Below are positions 12,736 to 20,532 of a DNA stretch of 25,138 nt, piece after piece. Source of the stretch: UMGS1933 sp051891435 (GTDB lineage: Bacteria > Bacillota > Clostridia > TANB77 > CAG-508). Made by a program: the position numbers and the translations under genes. The notes below the pieces were generated by a model that saw only the letters and a program-made list of their open reading frames with translations, was not told the origin of the DNA and did no database searches. Each line of letters begins with the position of its first letter. Position 1 is the stretch's first letter. The stretch covers positions 1-25,138 of the forward strand of contig JBJFFE010000075.1 in the NCBI GenBank assembly GCA_051891435.1. Direction: 5' to 3'.

Positions 12736-13611
12736 TTATAATCCATTAGCCTCAACACCATATACCGCCTGCTCATAAGTAAATTTATCATATTGCAACT
12801 GTGAAATTAATCCTTCTCTTGAAAAGCTCATTATGCTCAAATAACTTTTTGCTTTTTTTGCTGCCTGTTCATTCCAATTAGCACAACAATTACCAGCGCC
12901 ATAAGTAGCTTGTGCATTAGTAAATTTATCATATCCTAATTGTGAGATTAATCCCTGATAAGAAAATGCCATTGTGTTTAAATATGCTTTTGCTTTTTTC
13001 AATGCTTGTTCATTCCAATTAGCACCGCAATTTTCTGCCCCATAAGAAGCGTCAACATAAGAAAATTTTTCATACTCTAATTGTGATATTAGTCCTTCTT
13101 TAGAAAATGGCATGACGTTTAGGTATTCTTTTGCTTTTTTTACAGCATTTTGCTGACTTGTTGTTATATCTGAGTTACTGTTATTTGATGTACTACTACT
13201 TGATGAATTATTACTTGATGAATGATTACTTGATGTTCCACTTGATGTACTACTGCTTGATGAATTATTGCTTGATGTTCCACTTGATGTACTACTACCT
13301 GATGAATTACCACTGGATTGCTTTCTTTGTGTACTATTAATTGATGTTCCGCTTGATATGTTATTTTCTATTGTATTACTCTCTTGATTAGAATTTTGTT
13401 CATTAGCTGATATAATATTATTATTTTGTTTTACATAGTTTGATGATGTATTTTTATAATAACTATTAGTAGAATTGCTATTAACTGGTGTAGAATCATT
13501 ATTTAAAATAAAATATAAAATTATTATTATTATTATTAACAACCACCATTTCTTGTCGCTCTTTTTCATTTCAATTTGTTCTTGCTCTGTATTTTCTTCG
13601 TTTTCTTCCAT
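12736..13611 (-). CDS. TM-anchored protein with Ser-rich stalk and three Ltp-type repeats
   Basis: 291 residues from the ATG at 13611 (AGGAGG 7 nt upstream; a TTG just before is less likely). Order: short acidic cytoplasmic N-terminus, one membrane segment (WWLLIIIIIILYFIL, about 22-37), a Ser/Asn/Thr-rich extended stalk (about 38-155), then three repeats at about 156-202, 203-249 and 250-291. Each repeat follows AxKKAKxYLxxMxFSxxGLISQLxYxKFTxxxAxYG and ends with C-x-ANWNEQA in the first two. This is the pattern of the 'host cell surface-exposed lipoprotein' (Ltp) domain. In Streptococcus phage TP-J34, Ltp blocks DNA injection by other phages. Here it would face outside on a stalk. Its position just beside attR is suggestive, but it is outside the element and the role is inference. 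Confidence 0.88.
   Translation of the reverse strand: MEENEENTEQEQIEMKKSDKKWWLLIIIIIILYFILNNDSTPVNSNSTNSYYKNTSSNYVKQNNNIISANEQNSNQESNTIENNISSGTSINSTQRKQSSGNSSGSSTSSGTSSNNSSSSSTSSGTSSNHSSSNNSSSSSTSNNSNSDITTSQQNAVKKAKEYLNVMPFSKEGLISQLEYEKFSYVDASYGAENCGANWNEQALKKAKAYLNTMAFSYQGLISQLGYDKFTNAQATYGAGNCCANWNEQAAKKAKSYLSIMSFSREGLISQLQYDKFTYEQAVYGVEANGL
13229..13312 (-). repeat. Two 42-bp tandem repeats in the Ser-rich stalk
   Basis: Copies at 13229-13270 and 13271-13312 begin CTTGATGTTCCACTTGATG and differ at a few positions. Both encode Ser/Thr/Gly/Asn-rich stretches, so stalk length could change by whole-unit slippage without a frameshift (42 = 14 codons). Confidence 0.7.
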
Positions 13612-13630
13612 CAAAGCTCCTCCTTATTAA

Positions 13631-13768
13631 ATTTTGTTTTATTCTATCATATTCAATTTTAAAAAACTTGAAAAAGTTATTGAAGGCAAAAACTGCACTT
13701 TTACAGCTTTTGTTATAGAAGCAGTTAGAGTGGCTATTGAATATTTAGATAATTATCCTCCGACATAG
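13631..13768 (+). pseudogene. Remnant of a small protein gene (3' end only)
   Basis: The plus strand is open from a stop at 13628 to the TAG at 13766-13768 without an ATG and encodes LEKVIEGKNCTFTAFVIEAVRVAIEYLDNY. This looks like real protein, possibly the end of a ribbon-helix-helix or mobilization-like protein. A good terminator follows directly, as after a true gene end. The 5' part is missing, replaced by the promoter side of the Ltp-repeat gene. Confidence 0.45.
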
Positions 13769-13780
13769 TCGGAGGATTTT
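13757..13780 (+). terminator. Strong hairpin terminator after the gene remnant
   Basis: CCTCCGAC / GTCGGAGG, perfect 8-bp GC-rich stem with ATA loop, then ATTTTC. It overlaps the stop codon of the remnant and is also near the 3' end of the minus-strand gene at 13797. Confidence 0.75.
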
Positions 13781-13796
13781 CATTAATACTAATATT

Positions 13797-14462
13797 TTAT
13801 TTTGGTATTTCAATTTCATATGTTGCATCTGGAGTTCCATTGAACATATTGTCAAAATATTGTAATTTTATTTTTTTACTTTCATTATATACACATAAAG
13901 CTATTTGGGCCTTGCAAGTTGTTCCTACTGTTATGCTTTGTGGATCTTTTACTGAAATAGGATAGCTTTCTCCAACTTCTCCAGTTTCATCAATTATTTT
14001 AAAATTCATGTCACTTATATACAAACTATCTGTACTTTTCACGCAAGAATATGTATAGTCTATAACAAATACTTGTGTTGGTTTTTTATCTGAGAATTGG
14101 TTTCTGTCACTAGACTCTCTTATATCAGTAATTTGTAAGTTGTACTCGTCTCCAGAATTGTTTTTAATAGTTATATCATCTCCTAATTTATATGTTTGTA
14201 CACTATTGGTTAATTCTTTGCCACTTGATACATTAGAATTGTTGCTCGTTACTGTTGTAGTTGACTCATTAGAAAATAATACTACAAAACATATTGCTGC
14301 AAATACTATTCCTATTATGCTTAAAACCTTATTCTTTTTTTTACATAAAGAAACTACACCTAATACAATTCCCACAATTGCAAGTATTAATGCTAAATCC
14401 TTAAAAATGCTAAATGCTACCAAAGAAGCTATAATACCTAATATTAATGAAGTTATTCCCAT
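13797..14462 (-). CDS. Membrane protein with C-terminal DUF4352-like domain
   Basis: 221 residues from the ATG at 14462, which has AGGGGG 7 nt upstream; the ATG 6 nt earlier has no room for a ribosome site. Three hydrophobic segments occupy about residues 3-66 (SLILGIIASLVAF, LALILAIVGIVLGVVSL, VLSIIGIVFAAICFVVLF), with a basic loop CKKKNK. After a Ser/Thr/Asn linker, the last 130 residues form a beta-rich extracellular domain (YKLGDDITIKNNSGDEYNLQITDI..., ITVGTTCKAQIALCV). This resembles the DUF4352 immunoglobulin-like fold found in Clostridia surface lipoproteins. Function unknown. The plausible promoter has a Spo0A-type box near its -35 position. Confidence 0.8.
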   Translation of the reverse strand: MGITSLILGIIASLVAFSIFKDLALILAIVGIVLGVVSLCKKKNKVLSIIGIVFAAICFVVLFSNESTTTVTSNNSNVSSGKELTNSVQTYKLGDDITIKNNSGDEYNLQITDIRESSDRNQFSDKKPTQVFVIDYTYSCVKSTDSLYISDMNFKIIDETGEVGESYPISVKDPQSITVGTTCKAQIALCVYNESKKIKLQYFDNMFNGTPDATYEIEIPK

Positions 14463-14493
14463 TTTCATTCCCCCTTTTATTTTTTATAAAAAG

Positions 14494-14527
14494 AGTATAT
14501 CATTTTATTTTGTCTTAATTTGTCGAA
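14494..14527 (-). promoter_or_regulatory. Candidate promoter with a Spo0A-type box
   Basis: On the minus strand a -10 TATACT (14494-14499) has no good -35, but TTCGACA (14521-14527), matching the 0A box TGTCGAA in reverse, overlaps where a -35 would be. Spo0A-activated promoters of sporeformers are built this way. The rest of this gene-free stretch, 14528-14786, is A+T-rich with nothing recognisable. The match is a single 7-mer and may be chance. Confidence 0.35.
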
Positions 14528-14786
14528 TATTGCGTTTTTGTATATTTTTTTCTATTATATAGTCATCTACTTTTATTGAAATTTTAAATAATTTGTTTCC
14601 GCTGTCATTTTCCTATAATAAATAAATTATTTTAGTCATTGTTTTTCTATTATTTTTTTGTATTGCTTTAAAATACGCATTTTTAGGTTTTTCCCTAGTA
14701 AAGTAGATATGTCCTCTATTTCCCTTGTTCTTATTTAATTGTTTTATTTTTTATTTCTAATTTTATATTTACTCTTAAATAAAAAG

Positions 14787-14817
14787 GCGCTATGAAAACA
14801 AATTTCATAGCGCTTTT
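14787..14817 (-). terminator. Terminator of the mscL-mntP-SPFH group
   Basis: GCGCTATGAAA / TTTCATAGCGC, perfect 11-bp stem with a 5-nt loop. On the minus strand it is followed by CTTTTTATTT and lies 7 bp after the SPFH stop; the plus strand also has a T-tract, so it can act both ways. Confidence 0.85.
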
Positions 14818-14820
14818 ATT

Positions 14821-15567
14821 TTATTTATTTTTTCCTGCTATTCCTTTTAAAGCTTCTAGTCCTTCAATTGGTACTGCAAATATAACTGTATTTGATTGGT
14901 CACTACTTAAATCGTTTAATGTTGATAGTGTCCTCAAATGTAATGCCCCTGGAGTTGCTCCCATTATGTTAGCTGCTTCAGCTAAATTGTTTGCAGCTTC
15001 AACTTCTCCAGCTGCTTTAGTAATTACTGCTTGTTTTTCCCTTTCTGCTTCTGCAACTTTTGCAATTACTCTCTTCATTTCTTCTGGAAGGGCTATATCC
15101 TTTAATTCCACATTTTCAACTTTTATTCCCCAAGGATCTGTTTCTGTATCAACTATTTTACAGATTTCTGTACTTAGTTTTTCTCTTTCTGTTAATAATT
15201 CATCTAAAGATACTGAACCAACTATATTCCTCATTGTTGTTTGTGCAAGCTGGCTTACTGCATAATTAAAGTTTTGAACTGCAAGTACAGATTTTGCTGC
15301 ATCAAATACTTTATAATATAGAACTGCATTTATTTTTATTGAAACATTATCTCTTGTAATAGCTTCTTGTTCTGGAACGTCAACTGCTTTAGTTCTAATA
15401 TCTACCTTTTTGTATGAATGTATTATTGGAAAAACCAAATGCCATCCTGGTTTTAATATTTTTGCAAATTTACCAAATCTAAATAAAATTCCTCTTTCGT
15501 ATTCGTTTATTTGCTTTGTTGATATAACTAATAAAACTATAAATAAAACTAATAAAACTATTAACAT
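14821..15567 (-). CDS. SPFH / stomatin-like (slipin) membrane protein
   Basis: 248 residues. A single N-terminal membrane anchor (residues 1-16) is followed by the SPFH/PHB domain (about 20-190): EYERGILFRFGKFAKILKPGWHLVFPIIHSYKKVDIRTKAVDVPEQEAITRDNVSIKINAVLYY, TTMRNIVGSVSLDELLTERE, WGIKVENVELKDIALPEEMKRV. A helical Ala/Glu-rich part (AEAEREKQAVITKAAGEVEAANNLAEAA) follows. These proteins form membrane scaffolds or microdomains; many prokaryotic slipins pair with a NfeD-like protease, but no nfeD gene is next to it here. AAGGAGG precedes the ATG. It is the last gene of the minus-strand group. Confidence 0.94.
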   Translation of the reverse strand: MLIVLLVLFIVLLVISTKQINEYERGILFRFGKFAKILKPGWHLVFPIIHSYKKVDIRTKAVDVPEQEAITRDNVSIKINAVLYYKVFDAAKSVLAVQNFNYAVSQLAQTTMRNIVGSVSLDELLTEREKLSTEICKIVDTETDPWGIKVENVELKDIALPEEMKRVIAKVAEAEREKQAVITKAAGEVEAANNLAEAANIMGATPGALHLRTLSTLNDLSSDQSNTVIFAVPIEGLEALKGIAGKNK

Positions 15568-15637
15568 TATATTTCCTCCTTTTTTTTAATATGTATTTAT
15601 TATATCATATGATGTTGTATTTTGTCATCATTTTTGA

Positions 15638-15925
15638 TTACCTTTCTTCATCTTTTCCTTCTGGTGGCACGTCTGGCATATGTTCTTTAAACACCGGAAT
15701 TAAATCTCCAAATTTTTTAAACTCTCTAATTAATTTTTCCCCTTGTTTATGAATAATTCCTTTATCGCATTTTCCTTTTGCTCTTTTAATTAGTTTTGTT
15801 AAGTAAAACCATTCATATCTAACATTTTCTGCCGTTTTTTTATCACTTTTTTTGTATCCTTTTAGTCTTTCCACCATTAAGTCTGTTTCTCTAATAAACT
15901 CTTCAGTTCTTAATTCCTTGTCCAT
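15638..15925 (-). CDS. Small charged protein, unknown function
   Basis: 95 residues, Lys/Glu-rich and mostly helical (EEFIRETDLMVERLKGYKKSDKKTAENVRYEWFYLTKLIKRAKGKC), with a Pro-containing acidic end (PDVPPEGKDEER). No membrane segment, signal peptide or recognised family. TAAGGAG lies 8 nt before ATG. It begins 27 bp after the mntP stop and probably belongs to the same transcript. Confidence 0.8.
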   Translation of the reverse strand: MDKELRTEEFIRETDLMVERLKGYKKSDKKTAENVRYEWFYLTKLIKRAKGKCDKGIIHKQGEKLIREFKKFGDLIPVFKEHMPDVPPEGKDEER

Positions 15926-15952
15926 GTTTTTTCTCCTTATTATTCGTCTATA

Positions 15953-16513
15953 TTATAATATTCCTAAATGTTCTACTAGAATTTTTATTCCCATTAATAC
16001 TAAGATAATTCCCCCTGCAAGTTCTGCTTTTTTTTCATATTTATCACCAAAGATATTGCCAATCTTTACTCCAATGACAGAAATTATGAAAGTAATTATT
16101 CCTATTAATAGGACTGCCAGTATTATATTTACATCTAAAAAAGCCATAGTTATTCCTACTGCTAAAGCATCTATACTTGTTGCTATAGCTAAAACTATCA
16201 TCTCTTTGAAATCTACACTATCATTTTTTTCTTCTGTATCTTTTGAAAAAGCATCCTTTATCATATCTATTCCAATTATAGCTAATAGAATTAAGGCCAG
16301 CCAGTGGTCTACTGCTTCTACTTTACTTTGGAATCCAACACCTAACAAATAACCAATAAGAGGCATGAATCCTTGGAAAAAGCCAAAATATCCTCCAATG
16401 ATAAGCCCTTTTTTCCAACTCATTTTTTTCATAGAAAGTCCTTTACAGATTGACACAGCAAAAGCATCCATTGCAAGACCTATTGCAATAATTATTATTC
16501 CTAATATTCCCAT
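15953..16513 (-). CDS. mntP: Putative manganese efflux pump MntP
   Basis: 186 residues with six membrane segments, matching the MntP (YebN) family, which exports excess Mn2+. Two repeats start with the characteristic Asp: D16 in GLAMDAFAVSICKGL and D115 in ATSIDALAVGI. The equivalent residues are essential in E. coli MntP. A charged cytoplasmic loop (SKDTEEKNDSVDF) separates the halves. GGAGG lies 9 nt before ATG. It starts 32 bp after the mscL stop. The short gap leaves no room for a yybP-ykoY manganese riboswitch. Confidence 0.93.
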   Translation of the reverse strand: MGILGIIIIAIGLAMDAFAVSICKGLSMKKMSWKKGLIIGGYFGFFQGFMPLIGYLLGVGFQSKVEAVDHWLALILLAIIGIDMIKDAFSKDTEEKNDSVDFKEMIVLAIATSIDALAVGITMAFLDVNIILAVLLIGIITFIISVIGVKIGNIFGDKYEKKAELAGGIILVLMGIKILVEHLGIL

Positions 16514-16533
16514 TTACGATATCCTCCAAAGTT

Positions 16534-16558
16534 AAACGTGGGCTTTTAGTCCACGTTT
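16534..16558 (-). promoter_or_regulatory. Hairpin spanning the mscL stop codon
   Basis: On the minus strand AAACGTGG / CCACGTTT form an 8-bp stem whose loop contains the mscL stop codon. No T-tract follows. It may stabilise the mscL message or adjust mntP translation, whose ribosome site lies just after it. Confidence 0.5.
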
Positions 16559-16950
16559 TGATTTTCTTTTTCTATATTTGTTTCTTTTAATAAATCTCTT
16601 ATTTCTTCTAGAAGTACAACCTCTTGGCTTTTTACAGGAGCTTTTTTCTCCTCTTCTTCTTTTTTATGGAAAAACTTATTTATTAGTTTTATCATTATAA
16701 ATATACAAAAAGCTTGAATTAAAAAGTCTATAATGTTTTGAATAAAATTGCCATAAGCTATAACTGAATCTTTTATTGTTATATTTAGCCCTGTAAAATC
16801 AATTCCTCCCATTACAATTCCAAGTACTGGCGTTAATACGTCTGAAACTAGTGATGTTACAATTTTGCCAAATGCGGCTCCCATTATTACACCAACTGCT
16901 AGGTCTATTACATTTCCTCTTGCTATAAATTTTTTGAATTCTTTTATCAT
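16546..16950 (-). CDS. mscL: Large-conductance mechanosensitive channel MscL
   Basis: 134 residues, the typical size. N-terminal amphipathic helix (MIKEFKKFIARGN), TM1 (VIDLAVGVIMGAAFGKIVTSLVSDVLTPVLG, the most conserved part of the family), periplasmic loop, TM2 (IIDFLIQAFCIFIMIKLINKF) and a charged cytoplasmic helix bundle. It opens under membrane tension to release solutes on osmotic downshock. GGAGG lies 8 nt before ATG. First gene of the mscL-mntP-95 aa-SPFH group. Confidence 0.97.
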   Translation of the reverse strand: MIKEFKKFIARGNVIDLAVGVIMGAAFGKIVTSLVSDVLTPVLGIVMGGIDFTGLNITIKDSVIAYGNFIQNIIDFLIQAFCIFIMIKLINKFFHKKEEEEKKAPVKSQEVVLLEEIRDLLKETNIEKENQNVD

Positions 16951-17084
16951 ATATATTCCTCCATTTTTTATTACGATTGAAAATATTTTACCATATTATA
17001 TATATTTTTTAAAGTTTATTTTAAATTTTATGCAAATTCATATCAATTATTAACTAATATTCATATAATAATTTAGGTGATTTT

Positions 17085-18360
17085 ATGGAGATATTACGTT
17101 TAGGCTCTACAGGTCCAATGGTAGAATTTTTGCAAAGCACTTTAATGAAAATAGGTTTTTATAGCGGTTCTATAGACGGAAATTTTGGCACTCTTACTCA
17201 AACAGCTGTAAAAAATTTCCAACGTAATTTTAGTTTGAATCCTGATGGAATAGTTGGGACTACAACCTGGAATGCACTATATCCATATATAAATGGGCAA
17301 ACTACATATACTGTAAAATCTGGCGATACATTATTTAGTCTAGCAAACAAATTTAACACAACTATTAATCGTATTCTTTTTGCTAATCCAAATATGAATA
17401 TTAATAATCTTCAAGTTGGGCAGAAAATATTAATTCCTTTTGGTAATATTGTGCCAACAAATATAAGCTATAGTTCAACAATTCTCAATTTAAATATAAA
17501 TGCATTAAGAAATATATATCCATTTTTAATTTTACGGCAATATTGGGCAAAGTGTTTTAGGGAAAAATATCCCTTATATAAGAATTGGAAATGGTCCAAA
17601 TGAAGTTTTTTATTCTGCTTCAATTCATGCAAATGAGTGGATTACTTCTCCTTTACTTATGAAATTTATAGAAGATTTTTGCTTAACATATGTAAATAAC
17701 TCTACTATTTATGGCTATAATTCTAGAAATATTTTTGCATATTCTTCAATTTATATAGTTCCAATGTGCAATCCTGATGGGGTTGATTTAGTAACAGGAG
17801 AAATTAAACCAAGCTCAACTACTTATCAACGTGCTAGAACAATTTCAAGAAATTATCCTAATATTCCTTTTCCAAGTGGCTGGAAAGCAAATATAAATGG
17901 TGTGGATTTAAACCTGCAATTTCCTGCCGGTTGGGAAGAAGCTAGAAGAATCAAATTCTCCCAAGGCTTTACATCCCCTGCTCCTCGTGACTTTGTGGGT
18001 TTTGGTCCTCTTACCGAGCCAGAATCTCTTGCTTTATATAATTTTACTTTGACACATAATTTTAGATTAGTGATAGCTTATCACACTCAAGGTAAAGAAA
18101 TTTATTGGCAATTTCAAAATTATGCCCCTCCTGAAGCAGAAACAATTGGAAACGTATTTGCAAATGTAAGTGGATATCTCTTAACACAAGTTCCATATAA
18201 TTCAAGCTTTGCTGGTTATAAAGATTGGTTTTTACAACAATATAGAAGACCCGGTTATACTATAGAAGCAGGCATTGGAGAAAACCCGCTTCCTATCTCT
18301 CAATTTGATGCAATTTATAGAGATAACTTAGGAATATTGGTTCAAGGTAGTTTTTTGTAG
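17085..18360 (+). pseudogene. M14 peptidase (gamma-D-glutamyl-DAP type) with PG-binding and LysM domains, frameshifted
   Basis: One gene in two frames. The first (17085-17603) encodes a peptidoglycan-binding domain (LRLGSTGPMVEFLQSTLMKIG...DGNFGTLTQTAVKNFQ, residues about 4-62), a LysM domain (TYTVKSGDTLFSLANKF...LQVGQKILIP, about 74-118) and the start of the peptidase (INALRNIYPFL). The next frame continues without loss as YGNIGQSVLG and carries the zinc site H-x-x-E (17626-17637, HANE), the third His (18082-18084) and the catalytic Glu (18265-18267, TIEAG). Removing one T from the run at 17530-17533 joins the frames as YPFLIYGN. Homologues such as Lysinibacillus sphaericus endopeptidase I cleave stem peptides of the cell wall. 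It lacks a signal peptide. It may be a recent mutation, phase variation or a sequencing error. Confidence 0.9.
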
Positions 18361-18422
18361 ATAACCTAATATCATGGGTAATGGAACAACAATCAAATAC
18401 TTTCAAAAATTATTAATAATAT

Positions 18423-18467
18423 AAAAATTGACAACGATTTATTTAATTAGTATCATTGTCAATTTTT
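18423..18467. terminator. Bidirectional terminator between the peptidase and methyltransferase
   Basis: AAAAATTGACAA / TTGTCAATTTTT, 12-bp stem with a 21-nt partly pairing loop, A-run on one side and T-run on the other. Serves the converging genes ending at 18360 and 18578. Confidence 0.75.
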
Positions 18468-18577
18468 TATTTATCTATAGCATTAAATTTCTTTATCAGT
18501 TTTTATCTTATATGTAAATAGTGCCAACAAATAGTCTTTTCCATTATTTCCATATCTATATTAGAACATTTCACATT

Positions 18578-19378
18578 TTATTTTTTTGCAACTATTCCAT
18601 AATACCTTCTTTTGAGAAGAATTCCCTTTGAAGTAGTATTGTTTTTCACATATTCCTCAAATAAGTTTTTCTCTACACTTTCTCTATGTATATTTTCACA
18701 TTTTCTTATTTCAGAAAAATCATCCAATATCGGTGTTTTTAATAACAATTTCAATAAATCATCTTTTGTTTTATAATATTCATTGGTATTTATTTTTACC
18801 ATTTCTATATCTTTAAAGCCTGCTTGCTTTATATTTTCATAATCTACATCACTTATTGCCCTGTTATCATTATAAGCTTGACCTCTTCCAAAGAGTTCTT
18901 TTATTTCCCAACAGTCGTATTTATCCACACCTCGAACAATTAATACACCCGATGTATTTAAAACTCTAAATATTTCTTTTGCATTTATTACAGTATTCCT
19001 TGCTGTAACAATATCAAATAACTCACTTGGAAATTCTAATTTCAAATTGTCCATTACTGCAAATTTTGCCTTTACTTCTGGATATTTCTTCGCATTTTTT
19101 CTTGCAGTTTCTATCATTTTAGGTGATAAATCTGTTCCTATTATCATTCCAATATTTTTAGGCATCTCAGAAAAAATTTTTTCTCCACCAGCAGTTCCTA
19201 GGTCTAATATTAAACTTTTATCATTTGCATATTTTTGCATTTCATCATACATGTCCCATGTGTTTTCATGTTCTTCTAAATAATTAATTTCTGAAAAATC
19301 CCAGTTTCCTATGTTTTCATACATTTTTATTTCTTCATTCATACTTATAACCTTCATTCTTAATTTTATTGATTGCAT
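18578..19378 (-). CDS. Class I SAM-dependent methyltransferase
   Basis: 266 residues from the ATG at 19378. AAGGAG ends 11 nt upstream; the GTG four codons earlier overlaps that site and is unlikely. A SAM-binding Rossmann fold is seen: motif I LILDLGTAGGEKI, an acidic residue after the second strand (IIGTDLSPKMIETARKNAK), then FAVMDNLKLEFPSELFDIVTARNTVINAKEIFRVLNTSGVLIVRGVD. This resembles UbiE/Methyltransf_11 small-molecule methylases. The C-terminal part (about 180-266) is variable and probably sets the substrate, which cannot be named. Downstream of the GNAT gene on the same strand but separated by a terminator. Confidence 0.9.
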   Translation of the reverse strand: MQSIKLRMKVISMNEEIKMYENIGNWDFSEINYLEEHENTWDMYDEMQKYANDKSLILDLGTAGGEKIFSEMPKNIGMIIGTDLSPKMIETARKNAKKYPEVKAKFAVMDNLKLEFPSELFDIVTARNTVINAKEIFRVLNTSGVLIVRGVDKYDCWEIKELFGRGQAYNDNRAISDVDYENIKQAGFKDIEMVKINTNEYYKTKDDLLKLLLKTPILDDFSEIRKCENIHRESVEKNLFEEYVKNNTTSKGILLKRRYYGIVAKK

Positions 19379-19410
19379 ACGAAATAACACTCCTTTATGA
19401 AATTCTATTC

Positions 19411-19444
19411 AAAAACAACTATAATAATATCTATGGTTGTTTTT
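19411..19444 (-). terminator. Terminator of the GNAT gene
   Basis: AAAAACAAC / GTTGTTTTT, 9-bp stem with extra pairing of TATA/CTAT-like bases in the loop. On the minus strand the stem ends in a T-run. It separates the GNAT and methyltransferase genes. Confidence 0.7.
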
Positions 19445-19463
19445 ATTCAACTCTTTAAGGATT

Positions 19464-19877
19464 TTATTCCATCAATATCATACCTTCTCCCAAGTCTGCC
19501 TTTGCTCTACTAATAAATCCAAATTTTTCATAAAAAGTTTCTTTCCTTTTTGATGCTCCCAAATAAACTCTAATGTTAGAATTAATTTTTTTATATTCAT
19601 TTATTTGTTTTAATAAATTTTCCATTATTCCAGTTCCAATATGTTTTTTCTGATATTCAGGAACCACCATTATATCTTGTATATACAAAAATATAGTTTT
19701 ATCCCCAATAATTCTTCCATATCCAATTAACTTGTTATCATCATAAACACATAACGAATATAGGGTGTTTTTTAACGCTTCTTCTACTATTGAATTCTCT
19801 CTAGTTCCCCAACCTACTGAATTAGTCAAATAATTAAAATCCTCTGCAGTAGGAGTTTTCTCTAAATATTTAATCAT
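19464..19877 (-). CDS. GNAT-family N-acetyltransferase
   Basis: 137 residues from the ATG at 19877, preceded by AAAAGGAAG; the longer reading needs a TTG without a site. Contains the GNAT acetyl-CoA motif: LYIQDIMVVPEYQKKHIGTGIMENLLKQI (strand beta-4 and the Q/R-x-x-G-x-G/A loop, here QKKHIGTG) and the C-terminal YEKFGFISR. The N-terminal part (TAEDFNYLTNSVGWG) places it among small-molecule acetyltransferases with unknown substrate. Confidence 0.92.
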   Translation of the reverse strand: MIKYLEKTPTAEDFNYLTNSVGWGTRENSIVEEALKNTLYSLCVYDDNKLIGYGRIIGDKTIFLYIQDIMVVPEYQKKHIGTGIMENLLKQINEYKKINSNIRVYLGASKRKETFYEKFGFISRAKADLGEGMILME

Positions 19878-20024
19878 TTCTGTACTTCCTTTTCTCCTCA
19901 AAAGATTGATTTTCAATTTTACAAATTATATCATATTTTTCTTTATATGCATATACTAAATTTGATTAGTGTAGTACAACAAAAACTTAGAAATTCTAGT
20001 TTTAATTTTTTTGTAAATAAAAAA

Positions 20025-20048
20025 GTTGGTAATTTTTACCAACCTTTT
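20025..20048 (-). terminator. Terminator of the superoxide reductase gene
   Basis: GTTGGTAA / TTACCAAC, 8-bp stem with a 3-nt loop, with A-runs and T-runs on both sides, so it can work in both directions. Confidence 0.8.
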
Positions 20049-20058
20049 TTATTATTTA

Positions 20059-20439
20059 TTACTCAACTTCACATTTCCATAATCCATGAGTATTACAATA
20101 TGCATAAATTGTTGAACCTGGTATATGTTTGAAAGTAACTTCTGGAACATCTCCTGGGTTTAAATATTTTATGCGTTCTCTATTTTCATTTACACATGCA
20201 ATCCATTCTATATAATGTTCTGGTTCCATCACATGATGTACTTTAACTATTATTTTTTCTCCATATACTTGATATGTTGGAACATGTTTTTCTTTTGCGG
20301 CATCTACAGAATTTGGGACCATAACCTTCATCTCTTCTCCGCAACATTTAATTCCACAATCTTTACAAGTACAATCTTTAAAAACTTTTACCATTGCTCC
20401 ACATGATGAACATTTTTTTATTATAAATTCATTCTTCAT
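20059..20439 (-). CDS. dfx: Desulfoferrodoxin-type superoxide reductase
   Basis: 126 residues, the usual 2Fe-SOR size. It reduces superoxide to peroxide without releasing oxygen, typical of anaerobes. N-terminal rubredoxin-like iron site: C10-x-x-C13 and C32-C33. Catalytic centre II ligands: H52 (EKHVP, with catalytic K51), H69, H75 (MEPEHYIEWI), C115 and H118 (CNTHGLW). Between the N-terminal Cys pairs are three additional Cys (C23, C25, C28 in KDCTCKDCG), more than the usual four. GGGAGG precedes the ATG. Single-gene unit with its own terminator. Confidence 0.95.
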   Translation of the reverse strand: MKNEFIIKKCSSCGAMVKVFKDCTCKDCGIKCCGEEMKVMVPNSVDAAKEKHVPTYQVYGEKIIVKVHHVMEPEHYIEWIACVNENRERIKYLNPGDVPEVTFKHIPGSTIYAYCNTHGLWKCEVE

Positions 20440-20532
20440 AAATATTCCTCCCTTTATTGTTTTGTATTATACCACTTATTATATTTTTTTGCTAGGTATT
20501 TTAAATGAATTTTTGATTTAATAAATTGTAAT

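Noticed and set aside
13186..13318. CRISPR-like repeats
   Set aside because: The repeats are tandem, in frame and inside the Ser-rich stalk of a coding sequence, with no unique spacers.
16514..16545. Possible yybP-ykoY manganese riboswitch before mntP
   Set aside because: Only 32 bp separate mscL and mntP, too short for this riboswitch, and no matching motif is seen upstream of mscL.
19379..19390. GTG as start of the methyltransferase
   Set aside because: The GTG overlaps the AAGGAG ribosome site that serves the ATG at 19378.
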